DNA of 64,000 nucleotides from Mucor racemosus (taxonomy: Eukaryota > Mucoromycota > Mucoromycetes > Mucorales > Mucoraceae). The stretch lies in NCBI GenBank assembly GCA_027405735.1, contig JAPEHQ010000007.1, forward strand, positions 62,001 through 126,000, given 5' to 3'. The position numbers were made by a program, and so were the translations under genes. The stretch's first letter is position 1; every line of letters starts with the position of its first letter. Under the pieces are notes generated by a model. The model saw nothing but the letters and a program-made list of their open reading frames with translations. It did not search any database and had not been told where the DNA came from. Of the stretch, positions 37,330 to 48,818 are shown piece after piece.

Positions 37330-39740
37330 TTATCTCTGGTTATGATAGTTATTGTTTCGTCTTTGCGGTGGTTGCTGCTGATGATGTCTCGATTGTTCTT
37401 CTTGATTCTGTTGTAAAGAAGAGATAAATTCAGTCATTGTATCTACTTGTTTTTGATAGTTTGATTCAGTAGTAGCCAGTAAATCTTGAACATTCTTGAC
37501 CTCTTTATTCAATCGTTCAATCTCTGTAACCATCATTTGTTTTTCTTTGTCTTCTTTGATCAATCTCTCTTTTAATGATTTATACATGGCTGCAAATCTA
37601 AATGCTTTACTATCTGTCATTTGAATCTTTTCTGTGAGGTGCTCTAGTCGTTGCTCATAGTAAATTTTCATTTTAGCTTCTCTTTTCAATATATCATTTT
37701 CATCATATATCTTTTGTGGTCCATTTTCTGTTGCAACATCAGTAGCAGGCTCAGAGGTGGTTTCTGTAGCAAGTTCAGGCACAGCATCCATACCTCTGTA
37801 GACAAATACCTCTTCATCTTCGTCTTCTTCTTCGGTATTGTTATTCTTTGCTTTCTGCTCGTCAGTTGAATTATTAGGGTATACAAAGACTTCCTCTTCT
37901 TTTTTAATATCATCTTTTGTTATAATGTTGTTCTCATCATCATCAGCTTTGATATCGGTGTCTGCATTGGGAGTATTAGGGACATCAGCAGGAATAGTAT
38001 CAACTTGAATCTCTTTATCTAATGTGCTTTTCGACTTTATCAATTCTTTGGTATCATTTAATTCTTTTTGAGCGTTTTCCAAACTTGATTTCTATACGCA
38101 AAATGTCAAAAAAAAACACTAATCCACACCGAAAAAGATATTTACCTGCAATTCAAGTTCTTTTTGTAATTGCACATTCTCATCTTGAAGTTTTTGATTG
38201 ATTGCTTCGAGATTAGAAACTGCATCAACCTCACTTTTTTGATTTGTCTCAATTGTCGCTAACAAATTCTCGATTTTATCATTTTGTGCCCGAATTTTTT
38301 GTTCAAAATCCTTTTCATGCTGTTGATTCTTTTCTTTTGTAAGCGAGATTTCCTCATCTTTTTCCTTTAATAATTTGCTTAATTCTGTTTTGGTATCATC
38401 GAGTTGCTTTAGCAAGTTGAGCAATTCTTTAGAATAAGTCTTTGCGGATATAGCTAATTTCTCTGCAATTTCAGATGGTAATTCCTTCAAATCAGTCTTG
38501 AAATACAATCGAGAAAATGTCAAAAATCAAATTGCTATAAAGCTGCTTTTTTTTTTTTTTTTACCTTTTCTCCATTAGATAAGATGTATTGGTTGGTCTG
38601 TGCCTCTAATGCTTTTAATGCATCAGATGCTGCAGGTACAATATCATACAAAGTGGAATCATTCTCCTTGATGTTTCCTACTTTGGCCAACAAAATAGCA
38701 CGCAGGCTTTGAATTTCTGTAATCATTTGAATATCATTCTGCTGTGCTTGATGATTTTTCTCTTCCAACAAATCGTTTTTTCTATGAAAATGTATATCAT
38801 TTTAGCTTGACGAATTTGTAATAACGATTTTGTGATTTACTCTTTCAATTCCTTTTTAAGAGACTCAATTTCAGTGTTCAATCGTTGACGGCTATCTGGC
38901 TTTGTTTGATTATCAGTGATGCTACTGCTGCCAGTGCCATTCTTGTTTTCTGCTTGTAAATTTACATTTTCATCTTGCAAATCGGCCACTTTCTTTTCAA
39001 GATCTTGGATTTGTTGCAATAATTTATTGATACTTTCTGTAAATTCAAATTGCCTTTCATTCAATTCTTCGTGAAGTTTTTCATTTTCTTCAATTTTTCT
39101 TTCTAAATCCATATTAGCCTCATCTAATGCTTGTGCACTTTTCTCTAATTCCTTTTTAACTGATCCACCCAACAAAGAAAAATGATTTCCTTTCTGTTCA
39201 CTATCTTGTACAGCCTGAATACGTTTTGTTAGTCTTTCGTTGTGAAACGCTAAAAGATCTAATTGTTCCTGAAGCTAAAAAAATAAATAAAAATATAACG
39301 ATGTTATAATATTTGGTTGGTATGTTGAATGATTAAATGAATATACCTTTCGTAATTCTTTTTCTTTCTCCTTGACATTTCCTTGTAATGCAACATTAGA
39401 CGCTTGTTCCTAAATGGATAAGAAAATATGTGAGTTAAGGGAGTCCATTAAAGGGGAATCGCATATATACTTTGATAACAGCTTTTTTTAATACAGCGTG
39501 TTGGGCTTTCAAACTATATACAAATGAGAGAGCGATAAATTAAAATTGCATCTATAATGGCTATAGAAAACTTACCGAGAGTACTGTTGAAATAATTTAA
39601 GATATCTTTGAGACAGCTCTTCAGCAGAAGCAGGAATAGCCCCTATTCATAAACAGTTGGTATTATAAAATTCATTTCTAGAGCTTCTTCTTTTTACCTG
39701 CGTTTAAAGCAGCGTGTCTTGAAAACATGCCTTCACTCAT
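37330..39740 (-). CDS. PPP1R21/KLRAQ-type coiled-coil endosomal protein
   Basis: Eight exons: 39740-39698, 39642-39576, 39513-39471, 39409-39347, 39274-38841, 38781-38565, 38496-38146 and 38091-37330. All are in phase; ~659 residues. The N terminus has the KLRAQ-domain pattern known from animal PPP1R21: ELSQRYLKLFQQYSRLKAQH, then AVLKKAVIKEQ, EKEKELRKLQEQLD, and ERKIEENEKLHEELNE. The C terminus has ATTESNYQKQVDTMTEFISS, matching the TTK-type C-terminal motif (TTKR/N-YEDQL) of the same family. The middle is coiled coil with an acidic insert (NNTEEEDEDEEVFVYRG). PPP1R21 is a subunit of the FERRY complex, a Rab5 effector that links mRNA and ribosomes to early endosomes; that role here is inferred only from family. 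First exons are tiny (43-67 nt), so simple ORF finding misses the diagnostic domain. A generic golgin is the alternative, but both end motifs favour PPP1R21. Confidence 0.82.
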
Positions 39741-40146
39741 ATCCGTTAATATTTTGTAAAACAAAATGTAAACGAAAAGAAAAAAGGAAGAGGTTCCCTC
39801 ATGACGCAGCTTGAAGCAGAAATGCACCACTCTTGGATAATTCGGCTCTTTAATAATACCAATGTATCACGTTTGATGTCGAAGATTCCCTTGATTGCCG
39901 GTAAAACAAAGAATTATTGATTCTTTTTCGGCTTTTTTTCTTATGCACCGTGTTGCTTTTTTACATAGAGCTAATCCGAATAAATTAGAAGAAACTTATA
40001 TGTGTATAGCAAAAATTTGATTGGTTTTAATTGCTATAAATGTTGGCAACATCAAAGATATTGCGTTGCCTACACGCTTAAAATTTAAGCTTGTAGCGGG
40101 AGTTGAATTGAAAAAAACAAAGCGAATGAGAAATGCAAAAAAATTG
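39741..40146. other. divergent promoter side of the PPP1R21-like gene
   Basis: No gene recognised. Presumed 5' UTR and promoter of the minus-strand PPP1R21-like gene, bounded on the right by a SINE. Confidence 0.4.
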
Positions 40147-40158
40147 AAAATTCGATCC

Positions 40159-40599
40159 TGCCCCTGGTGGTTGGGCTGAATGGTAGAAAATACGTTTGCC
40201 AAACGTAAGATCCTCTGTTCGAACCTCGTTGGAAGCAAGAATTTTGGTATGCAGTGTGTGGATACTGTCTTTCCCGTTTTGGTGTTTAGTTGTTTATCAG
40301 ACGTACTGCGATGACAATGAAGCCGCATCATGTGCTCTGCTCTGGACGCAGCCCTCTCCGGTCGAACTAACTTTCCCAATCTCGCACTCTTCGGCGTATT
40401 CCCCGGTGGGTACGCTGTTAGGAACTCCGGATAAATTCTTCAACTCTTCGAGCCCACTCGATTGGCCTCTTAGTCCCTTTTCCTTGTTTGATTACACTTT
40501 GCTTTATACACGTTACGTAGGAGTTTTATAAATATTAAGCCAATCGTTAAATAAAAAATAATGTATACCCACTACGGTACACCCTAAAAAAAAAAAAAA
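40159..40599 (+). mobile_element. tRNA-derived SINE with poly(A) tail and 12-bp target duplication
   Basis: The 5' part resembles a degenerate tRNA-Gly: an A box (TGGGCTGAATGG, 40172-40183), a perfect anticodon arm TACGT-TTGCCAA-ACGTA with GCC anticodon, and a B box (GTTCGAACC, 40217-40225). Together these form an internal RNA polymerase III promoter. The T stem is poorly paired, so this is not a working tRNA. A GC-richer unrelated body follows and ends in an uninterrupted A run to ~40599. The direct repeat aaaattcgatcc (40147-40158 and 40600-40611) is a target-site duplication, as expected from LINE-type retroposition. No partner LINE is visible in the window. Confidence 0.82.
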
Positions 40600-40611
40600 A
40601 AAATTCGATCC

Positions 40612-41611
40612 CCATTTGTCTTTGGATGCATTTTTCAAGGCATATCTCAGAAATAGTAACAATAGTATCATTAAGTAAACTTATACAATCCAATCGGCTC
40701 TATCTCATGGAATTAATTTCATCTAAATTCCTTTAGTTGATGATAAATTATTACGAAAAAACCAAAATTCTTATTTTCAACGAAAAGTCAATTTTCTTCT
40801 TTTGAAATGTACAATAAAACAGCCTGATAATATGCACCAAATTCCTAGGATCATTTTGCTCCAATATATATCATAGTAAAAATCCGCATTTTCGAGGTCA
40901 AAAAGTCAATTATTTGATTTTTGTGAATTTCCATGAGGTATACCTCATGGAAAATGTGAGAATTCTGAAAGGACTTTCATTTCTCTAAATACTGCAGAAA
41001 AGTGTTCTATCATGTCCATAATAATGGCGGATCAATGTTTTGCAAGGTCTTCGAGCTTCAAAGTGTTTGTATCACGCAAAATAAAAGTTGAAAATCGCCG
41101 AAATTAATGAAAATTGAAGGCTTCGTGAATTTTTACTCAAAATTGAGATTTCATACCCTCGATTTTTTAGTTTGTATAAATACATCTAGTTATAGAGCTG
41201 CGCTTTATATTTTTTGTTTTGCATTAAACGATAATTTTGAACTGTTTTTTAAGTTTTTTCGTAGTGACTACAATGTGCCTTTTTTAGCGGGGAATCGGTT
41301 CGTCTTTCGAAATCTGGTTGTCATGTGTAGATAATATCTTTGTTTAAGCGTTAGTAACGAGACAAATGCATATATAGAAGATTCAGGATCAAAGATATAT
41401 AATTTCATATGATGTATATCAACTTTTAATCCAGTTTCATACGGAAATTTGTAGCGAAATTCTTCACTATTTGGGCTCCACAATCATGAAACTAGTAGTA
41501 AACTCTGCTTAAACGACTGCTTTTCGTTAATGGCTCAGTCACGAAAGCAAAGATCAATGTAATTTTTTTCATAATTGATACATCTGTTTTGTCCTTTATA
41601 CTTTAAACAAC
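40612..41611. other. upstream region of UTP14
   Basis: About 1 kb with no recognisable gene. A+T-rich, with phrases (aaaaagtcaatt, caaaattgagatttcat) reminiscent of other anonymous repeats in the window. The UTP14 promoter should lie in the last ~150 bp (tttatactttaaacaac precedes the ATG). Confidence 0.4.
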
Positions 41612-44575
41612 ATGGCTCGTCCACAAAAGAAAGGAGGCTTTAAATCCTCCAAACAAACCAAACCCAATAAGCGCAATGCTTTCAATGATTCTATCAACAA
41701 AACCTTGAGCCGAGATGTTTTCGAGGCCGAGGAAGAAACTGGACGTCGTAAAGGAAATGATCTCGATGAAGTTGAGAATTTAGAATACGATGCTGGTGAA
41801 ATTGCAGAGGAAGATGATTCTGAAATTGATTCCGATGAGGCTTTTGATGAATCTGATGAGGAACGTTTCGGTGAATACAAGTTCAATGGATCCACAAAGG
41901 TAATTTTCGTATTATGAAACTTCTACAAATAGATTTTGACATTTTATTTAGTCCTCTGATAAAAAACATTTGAAAAAGCAACAAAAACCTACCGGTGAGA
42001 TTGATTTGAATGAGGATTCTGAACAAGATGATGAATCAGAAGAAGAATTCGAATCTGATACTGGTGAAGATTATGTTGATCTTGATCAAATGCTTGCTGG
42101 AGGTGATGATGAGGAAGATGCTGGAAATGCTGTCGATGATGATGAAGAAGATGAGGAAGAGTTCCGTGGATTTGACGATATCAATGATAGTGATGACAGC
42201 GACCAAGATATGGATTTGAATGATGATAAGGTTGCCGATTTGATTAGTAGTTTAGATTCCAAGAAGCGCAGACGTACTGATGAGGATGGCAATACCAAAA
42301 AGCGTCAATTGAAAGAAAGAAGCGAAGCTTATCAAGAAAGTGAATTCAATTTAGCTACTCGTGAGGAAGACGATTCATCCAAAAAGCTCAGTCTTGCTGA
42401 TTTAATGGGTACTGTTGATGATGAAGCTTCTTTTGGTACATTGAAGTCTGGTCTCGAAAGCTTGGCTGGTAAAGGAAAGAACTTGACCCGTCGTGCCTTA
42501 GATGCTCCCCTTCCTAAACGTATTCAAGATCGTATGGAACGTCAAGCTGCTGCTAAAACTGCCACAGAAGAAATTTCTAAATGGCAAGCTACTGTCAAGA
42601 TGAATCGTGAAGCTGAACATCTTTCTTTCCCTATGCAAGACACATCTGTTACACCCAAGGAAAACCGTACTAGTGCTGCCATGGCCAGTAAGTTTAAAGC
42701 CGAGACCTCTTTAGAAAAGCAAATTCAAGATGCTCTTGCTCAAGCTGGTATGAAAGATGAGGAATTGGAAGAATTTGAAGCTCTTAAATTGAACAAATTG
42801 ACTGTTGAACAAATGGAAGATAAGCGTAAGGAACTTCGTATGATGCGTGAGTTGATGTTTCGTCATGAGATCAAGAATAAGCGTCTCAAGAAGATCAAGA
42901 GTAAGAGTTACAGAAAGTTGCAACGTAAAGAAAAGGACAAATTGGCTCTTCAAATCAAAGATATGGATGAAATCGATCATGAAATGGAAGACGGTGAAAA
43001 GATGGATGCTGCTATGAGCAGAGCTGAAGAACGTATGTCATTGAAGCACAAGAATACCAGTAAATGGGCTAAACGTGCATTGGCTCGTGGCACTCAAGAT
43101 GAAGGAACTCGTGATGCTATCATGGAACAACTGCGTCGTGGTGAGGAACTTCGTCGTAGAATTGATGGTGATGATTCTGGTGATGAAGATAGTGATGAGC
43201 AATTAGAAGATGATGAAGCTTATGTAGAAAGTCAATTGAAAAAGTTGAACGATGAGATTTCTCAAGATACCCAACCTACCAAGGGTTTGCTTGGTATGAA
43301 ATTCATGCAAGACGCTGCCAATCGTCAATTAGAAGCCACTAAACAAGATGCCGAAGCATTTGAAAAGGAATGGCTTGCCGCTGATAGTGATGATGATCAA
43401 GCTGAAAAGAAGGAGGAACATTTCACTGTAGTAGCTAATAATCCTGGTCGTATGGCTTTTGGTGCTAAAGCTAAACAAGTCAAGAAGTCTACTCAAAACA
43501 AAAGTGATGATGAAGAAGAAGAAGAGGATGAGGAACCAACTAGCAAAATCGTTGTCAACGATGCCGGTCAAATCAAAAAGATATCACATTCAGCAGCACA
43601 CAATACTCGTACATCCGCTCCTATTAATTTAAAGAATAAGAGTCCATTAGCTGATTTAGATGAAGATAACGATGCTTCTAACCCTTGGCTACAAGCTGAT
43701 ACTTCTCGTCTTTCAAAGAAATCTACCAAAAAGAATAACGTTATTTCAGGTCAAACTGAATCACGTGTTGATCATAGTATATCCAAGATGAACAAAACAA
43801 AGAGAGATAAGCAACAAGCAAACGATACAACAGAAGATGTGGAACTTGATTTAACAAAGATCATGTCTATTAAATCTTCTGCTAAACCATCATCTACTAC
43901 TACCGCTACTACAAAATCTAATACAGCAAAATCCAACAAAAATAAAGCATCTTCTGTTGCAAAAGCAAAACTTGCAAAAGGTGATTCTGATTCTGATTTC
44001 GACAATGATGATGGTAGCGACGATGAAGTTGATCAAAAGATGGTTCATGGAGATAAAGTCAGTTTTAGTCAACGTGAACTTGTGGCAAGAGCTTTTGCTA
44101 ACGATGATGTTGTTGCCGAATTTGAAGATGAAAAGATGGCTGAAATTGAAGAGGATGGAGATAAAACTGAAGATTTGACATTACCTGGTTGGGGTGCTTG
44201 GGCTGGTGTTGGTGTCAAAAAGAACAAGAAGAAGAAGAAGATTCTCAAGGTGACCAAGGGTATTGATGCTGATAAGAGAAAGGATGCTAAGCTTGCTCAT
44301 GTTATTATTAATGAGAAACTTAATAAGAAGGTAAAGGAGAATATATTGTATATTTTCACCTCAAACATTTTATTAATTTGTACTTTTAGGCTGAAAAATA
44401 TCGAGCTACAACTGTGCCATTTCCCTTCAAGACTATGGAACAATATGAAAGATCTATTAGTACACCTATGGGTAGTGAATGGAATACTCGTCAAACCTTT
44501 ATGAAGCTGACCAAGCCTAAAGTCATTACGAAGCTTGGTAAAGTTATCGATCCTCTCAAATTGCCTTTTGCGTAA
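41612..44575 (+). CDS. UTP14: U3 snoRNP / SSU processome component Utp14
   Basis: Utp14 acts in the nucleolus in the small-subunit processome and stimulates the helicase Dhr1 during U3 release. Three exons, 41612-41899, 41952-44330 and 44390-44575, all in phase, give 950 residues. The first ~180 residues are highly acidic (EEDDSEIDSDEAFDESDEE, DDEEDEEEFRGFDDINDSDD). The conserved centre has LPKRIQDRMERQAAAKTATEEISKW, KLNKLTVEQMEDKRKELRMM, KIKSKSYRK and ERMSLKHKNTSKWAKRALARG. The last exon supplies the diagnostic C terminus: PFPFKTMEQYERSISTPMG, then EWNTRQTF and VITKLGKVIDPLK. Without the third exon the reading frame runs into the intron and loses that motif. It is the only large housekeeping gene on plus. 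Confidence 0.97.
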
Positions 44576-44592
44576 TCATTATCATTTATAAC

Positions 44593-44626
44593 GAGCTGGT
44601 CAACACCGCTACGTGGTGTGCAGCTC
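44593..44626 (+). other. GC-rich hairpin just past the UTP14 stop
   Basis: GAGCTG (44593-44598) pairs with CAGCTC (44621-44626). Inside, ACACC (44603-44607) pairs with GGTGT (44615-44619) around a 7-nt loop. It begins 18 bp after the stop codon and is followed by another GC-rich string (tgctgccgcag). It stands out in a very A+T-rich 3' region; it could be a UTR structure or processing signal. Function unknown. Confidence 0.5.
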
Positions 44627-45003
44627 ATGCTGCCGCAGACCTGTTTTACTTAATTATAAAAAGCATTTCATCGTATTGTACCAATAGTTAGAAAATATAT
44701 ATATAACTGTTATTTTCATAGATATACTAACAGTAACTGCGTATGTTGTCTCTTACTTTTCCATAATCATCAGTTTTTTTTTTTTTTTTTTACAAAATAT
44801 AATAAAAGAATACTATTAAAACAATATTCAACTATTTTATTACAAAAAAATACAGTTCCTTTGAGAAGAACGATACATCAAGCAAGGGGTAATATCATCT
44901 CAAGCGACTCATTTTTATGTTTATTATGAGAATAAAGGGTATTGATTACCTGATTCAAGGAGTTGTAAAAGCTAAAATGGCTACTCTACGCAACCATCAT
45001 TTG

Positions 45004-45013
45004 TATATAAATA
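45004..45013 (+). promoter_or_regulatory. TATA box of the small spliced gene
   Basis: TATATAAATA followed by a pyrimidine-rich, ATG-free leader (tcatctcctcattc...ctctc) of about 110 nt before the ATG at 45141. This is the clearest core promoter in the window. Confidence 0.5.
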
Positions 45014-45140
45014 CAGGTCATTTCAACATCTCATCTCCTCATTCATATTTACATTTACTCCAACAACTGACTCAGATTCTACCAACAACAAACATACAAA
45101 AGTCCTCTCAAAACGGTTCTCTGCTGTCCGCGGGCAGCCC

Positions 45141-45310
45141 ATGCTCGATTGGAAAACCCGGAAGACCCTCCATTCGATTGATCATCATCCTTGTAAGTAA
45201 TAACAATTCAGGAATGAACTTCTCGTCTAATATATCGTTCTCTTATAGCGGGACTAAGTTTACAAACAAACTCACCAAAGATCTTCCAGGGTGGTTATCG
45301 CTATCCTTGA
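45141..45310 (+). CDS. candidate 37-residue spliced microprotein
   Basis: The first ATG downstream of a TATA box opens a two-exon frame. Exon 1 is 45141-45192. A 56-nt intron follows (gtaagt...ttatag, 45193-45248). Exon 2 is 45249-45310, ending in TGA. The predicted protein starts MLDWKTRKTLHSIDHHP and ends NSPKIFQGGYRYP. It is basic, has no signal peptide or membrane segment, and has Tyr/Gly/Pro at the end. The local base composition is GC-richer than its surroundings and the leader is pyrimidine-rich, as in fungal genes. A second GTAAGT (45351) could start an intron in the 3' UTR. I do not recognise the protein. A non-coding spliced transcript is the alternative. Confidence 0.45.
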
Positions 45311-46599
45311 TCAATTGATGTCAGGTCCTGCTTTTGCAAGCGTAAACGATCGTAAGTATTTAATGATAATGCAAAGACAGAATTTCAAGTTACTAATTAA
45401 TTGTATCACTCTTTTTGTATATTCTTGTTCTCCTCTTCTTTCATTCTATTGTCCTCCTCCTCTTCCTTTTTCTCTTTGGTCCTTCTTCTTTATACTCTTT
45501 GTTTGGGTGTGCGTTATCGTTGTATAATTCCTTTTTATTTAAATTATTGTATTTTATAATCTTGACTGTGAGATACGACCATATAATTGTAAAAATAAAA
45601 TGATAATTATAAACTTGTAAACATATAAAATGAAATAAATTATAAGTTGATATCATAATTTTTCTTATTTTTCATCGTTATTTGCCCCTGATATGAATTA
45701 CAATTGAATCGCCTCTTGAAAATATTTGGTTTTAATTTTTTTCTTGAAGAATTTTTATGCCTGCTTTAAGTTTGATATTTAGGATTTTACAGCGTTTCTA
45801 TATTTAGACACATATTGAATACGCCGTAGTATTTTTAATCTCTGATTTTACACTAGATTTGTTCAATTTTGAGGCACTTTAAAAATAAAGGGCCCTAATT
45901 TCATAGCTTTTAAAGAATTAATGTCCGCAATTTGCTCAACCTTTTTTGCCTGCGAACGGATGTCTGATCTACATCTCCTGTTATCAGGAAATAAATTCCA
46001 TAAATATATAAAAAAAAAAAAAAATAGAGTAAAGGATCTATCGTAGCAATGCTCATGAAATTGTTTTAATGTCAGCTTTAACATTTTGTTGCAGAAATGA
46101 AGGATTAAAAACAAAAACAAAAAAACAAAAAAGGAGAAATGTTTAATGGAGATACTATAGGAATTAAACCTCTTTTTCAAGTGTTCATTGCAACCGTTTT
46201 TTAGATGAAAATAGGAAGATTTATATTGGCTGCAGTCATAAACCTCTTTATTTGTGTAATCATCAAGGTAAAAGAAATCAAGGTACCTGTATAACATTTG
46301 ACTAGGCTGAATAATGTACGCGAAATTTTAATTTTATTCTCATCAGTCTTTTTATATAAATTTTTTTCAAATGAAAAAAAAAGGGTAAAATAAAGAGAAA
46401 TATAATAAAAAGGAATAGAGATTACATGATTTTTTTTTAAAAAAAAAAGGGATATTTAAGCAATTAGAGAACGAAATGTATACATTAATAAATATATATA
46501 TACTGCATGCGAGAAAAGAAAAAAGGATGACTTTATAATACAATAGCGAGCGAAAGAGAGATAGAAAGGGACAGAGCGAGGAACAAAGGTGCTTTTTTT
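45311..46599. other. non-coding stretch between convergent genes
   Basis: No gene recognised. Pyrimidine-rich DNA (45420-45500), a likely poly(A) signal (aaaataaaat near 45591), and A-runs near 46009-46024. A 144-codon open frame on minus (46297-45863) is Phe/Leu-rich with no recognisable motif and I do not accept it. Confidence 0.45.
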
Positions 46600-48459
46600 T
46601 TATGAACGAGGAGGAACGGGAACTCTAGCAATCATGTCTCTTAAAATGTGTCGAAGATATGTCTTGTATATTCCAACAGCACTGGGTGGTAATCGAGTAC
46701 AAACAACACCATATTGTTCTGCTTCTAAACATTTTTGAACATAAATATCGTATTGTCTAAAGAATTCTTGATGGACGTATTGTAAAGTATCTTTGACAAC
46801 AGGGAATAATGAAACAGACCACACAGGACTATCTCTTTGGCTTGTAACTTCAATAATATTATCGATTTGATCCACTGGCCACATACGAGTTTCATCATCT
46901 AAAATAAGTGGCAATTGAAATGATGAGCCAAGTGATCTATCTTTGATAGCGCAGAAACTATACAAGGCTAAAAGATCTTTGGGTGGCCTTCCTGGATCTG
47001 GAGATCTTTTAATATAATCATGTTCACTTCTTGCAGAATAATTGATGCCTCTGATACGACCTCCAAGGGGATCTAAAACTTTGACAACATTATCCACATA
47101 ATTTTCATCACTAAATAAAAATATGTATTAGGGAGGGAAATATTTATATAAAAGGAGAAAAAAAAACTTACCCTAATGAACAGACAGAAATATCGAAGAA
47201 TTGTTGAGCCCATTCGAGAAATTCATGCACTCCTTCAGTGAGTACGACTCTTCTTCCATCTTTTAATACTGCAACACGATCTCTGCATTTAGGAATATCG
47301 GCTTCAGGGACATGTCTTTCGTTTCCTTCACCAACAATACGAACAAGTGTATCATCTAAATCGAGAACCAAAGGTAATTTTCTGCAATGAAGTAACTCAT
47401 TCATTGAATCTTTGACAATGCGAATCATATCTTCATGTTTGACTAAATAACCAAATACGTACAGTTTATCTCTAGAGGGTTTTAAATGTAATTCATATAA
47501 TTCACCATTTTCAGTACGCATAGCAACATAGGCACTCTTTCTGAGACCGTACAAATCTTGAAACCAAGGATGATCAGGCAATTCAAATACAAAATTATGT
47601 TGAATATTTCTTTTTGCCATCATGACAAAGAAACCACGAGGATAAGCGCCTTGGATCTCATACATATCTTCTAATATAACTTGAGGTTCGTCACCACGAA
47701 TGATCACATCAACGGTTTTAAGTTGACATTCTAAATTATCAATTTCATTTCTAGTATCATTTTGACCATTTAATCTACGTCCAACAGGGCGCAAAGTCAA
47801 TGGCTGATCTTTCATGACAAAGTTGAGAGATAGCTTGGGGCGCCAAATACCAGCATTACCCTTTAGCGAGGGATCCAAATGAAGGCATTTAGATCCATTG
47901 GATGATGAAGGAGTTACTATAAACAATAGATTTAATACATATAAATGACAATGAAAATGTAATAACAATCTTACCATTGATTTTAAGGTTTGAATTGCTT
48001 TCGGACTCGGGTCGAAAGGGAGAAGAAAACACACCATTACTTGGTTTATGAATAGAAGCAGTATGAGAAGGCAAGGCTTGATTACTAGTAGCATTGGGAT
48101 TGGAAGCAGCATCTTTAGCAACTACATATTGTAAAGATGTACTCAATTGATAAACCATCTATTCTCCAAAAATTAATTGTTGTGACTCTAGAAAACTCCT
48201 TTTTTTTTTTCTTTGTATCACTTACCGCTTTTTCTTTTGATTGAGGATGAACTACGACAGCAGCAGTGGCTGTAGGTGTAGGTTTGGGGGCATTAGATGT
48301 TGGAAGAGGAGGTGGAGGAGCGGCAACAGCAGCAGATACATTAGAATGTTGCATTCGTTTTGGCTGAGGCATTGCTTGTTGATGATAATTCGAGTTTGAC
48401 ATTGTGTAATCTCGTTTTTTGGAAGGCATTGAGCCATTTAGCATACTGGATAAATCCAT
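46600..48459 (-). CDS. FCP1-homology HAD phosphatase (RNA polymerase II CTD phosphatase-like)
   Basis: Four exons, 48459-48226, 48158-47975, 47916-47172 and 47110-46600, all in phase, give 557 residues. The catalytic FCP1-type HAD domain starts with LPLVLDLDDTLVR (residues ~320-332; the DxDxT signature, both Asp present). EGVHEFLEWAQQFFDISVCS follows, then DENYVDNVVKVLDP and the third motif LILDDETRMWPVDQIDNIIEV (~456-476). These resemble phosphatases that remove phosphates from the Pol II CTD. No BRCT domain follows, unlike classical Fcp1; the N-terminal ~140 residues are Pro/Ala/Ser-rich (AAPPPPLPTSNAPKPTPT), and residues ~150-310 form a fold I do not recognise. The overall plan resembles plant CPL1-type more than yeast Fcp1, so I leave the symbol blank. 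Confidence 0.82.
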
Positions 48460-48818
48460 AATGAGAGAACGGGTTGTATATGAGGATGTTTGTAGGTAGT
48501 GAAAAGCTTAATGGTCTGGTTCGGAGATGTAAAATGAAATGAGCGGCGCTCAAAATAATAAAAATCAGCTACGAAAAACTAAAATTGAGATCCGGAAAGA
48601 AAACCGTATTAATTCAAAACATGTTATGATCTCGCTTTTATACTCTTATCAGTCGCCTATTCAATAAAGAAACAGCCAATCATCAAATTTGTGTATTTGT
48701 TGGCTCTAAGAAAAAAAGATAGGAGGTAAAAAAAACGTTTAGAAGGGAAGGGGGGCGGTTTGAAGGGAAAAAAAACGAAACTTTTTTTTTAAACATGGGC
48801 TTCTTTTTATTTACTTTA
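48460..48818. other. spacer between lipase and phosphatase genes
   Basis: About 360 bp between two minus-strand genes. It must hold the phosphatase promoter at its left end (tattcaataaag and tataaaaata-type A/T motifs) and the lipase 3' end at ~48780-48818. No other gene seen. Confidence 0.45.

Noticed and set aside
40159..40235. functional tRNA-Gly (GCC)
   Set aside because: The anticodon arm is perfect but the T stem and acceptor stem do not pair; target duplications and a poly(A) tail show it is a SINE head.
44917..45318. 133-codon unspliced plus frame over the microprotein gene
   Set aside because: It starts upstream of the TATA box and runs through a consensus intron; the spliced frame explains the signals better.
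45863..46297. 144-codon minus frame
   Set aside because: Phe/Leu/Lys-rich composition typical of random A+T-rich DNA, with no motif or splice context.
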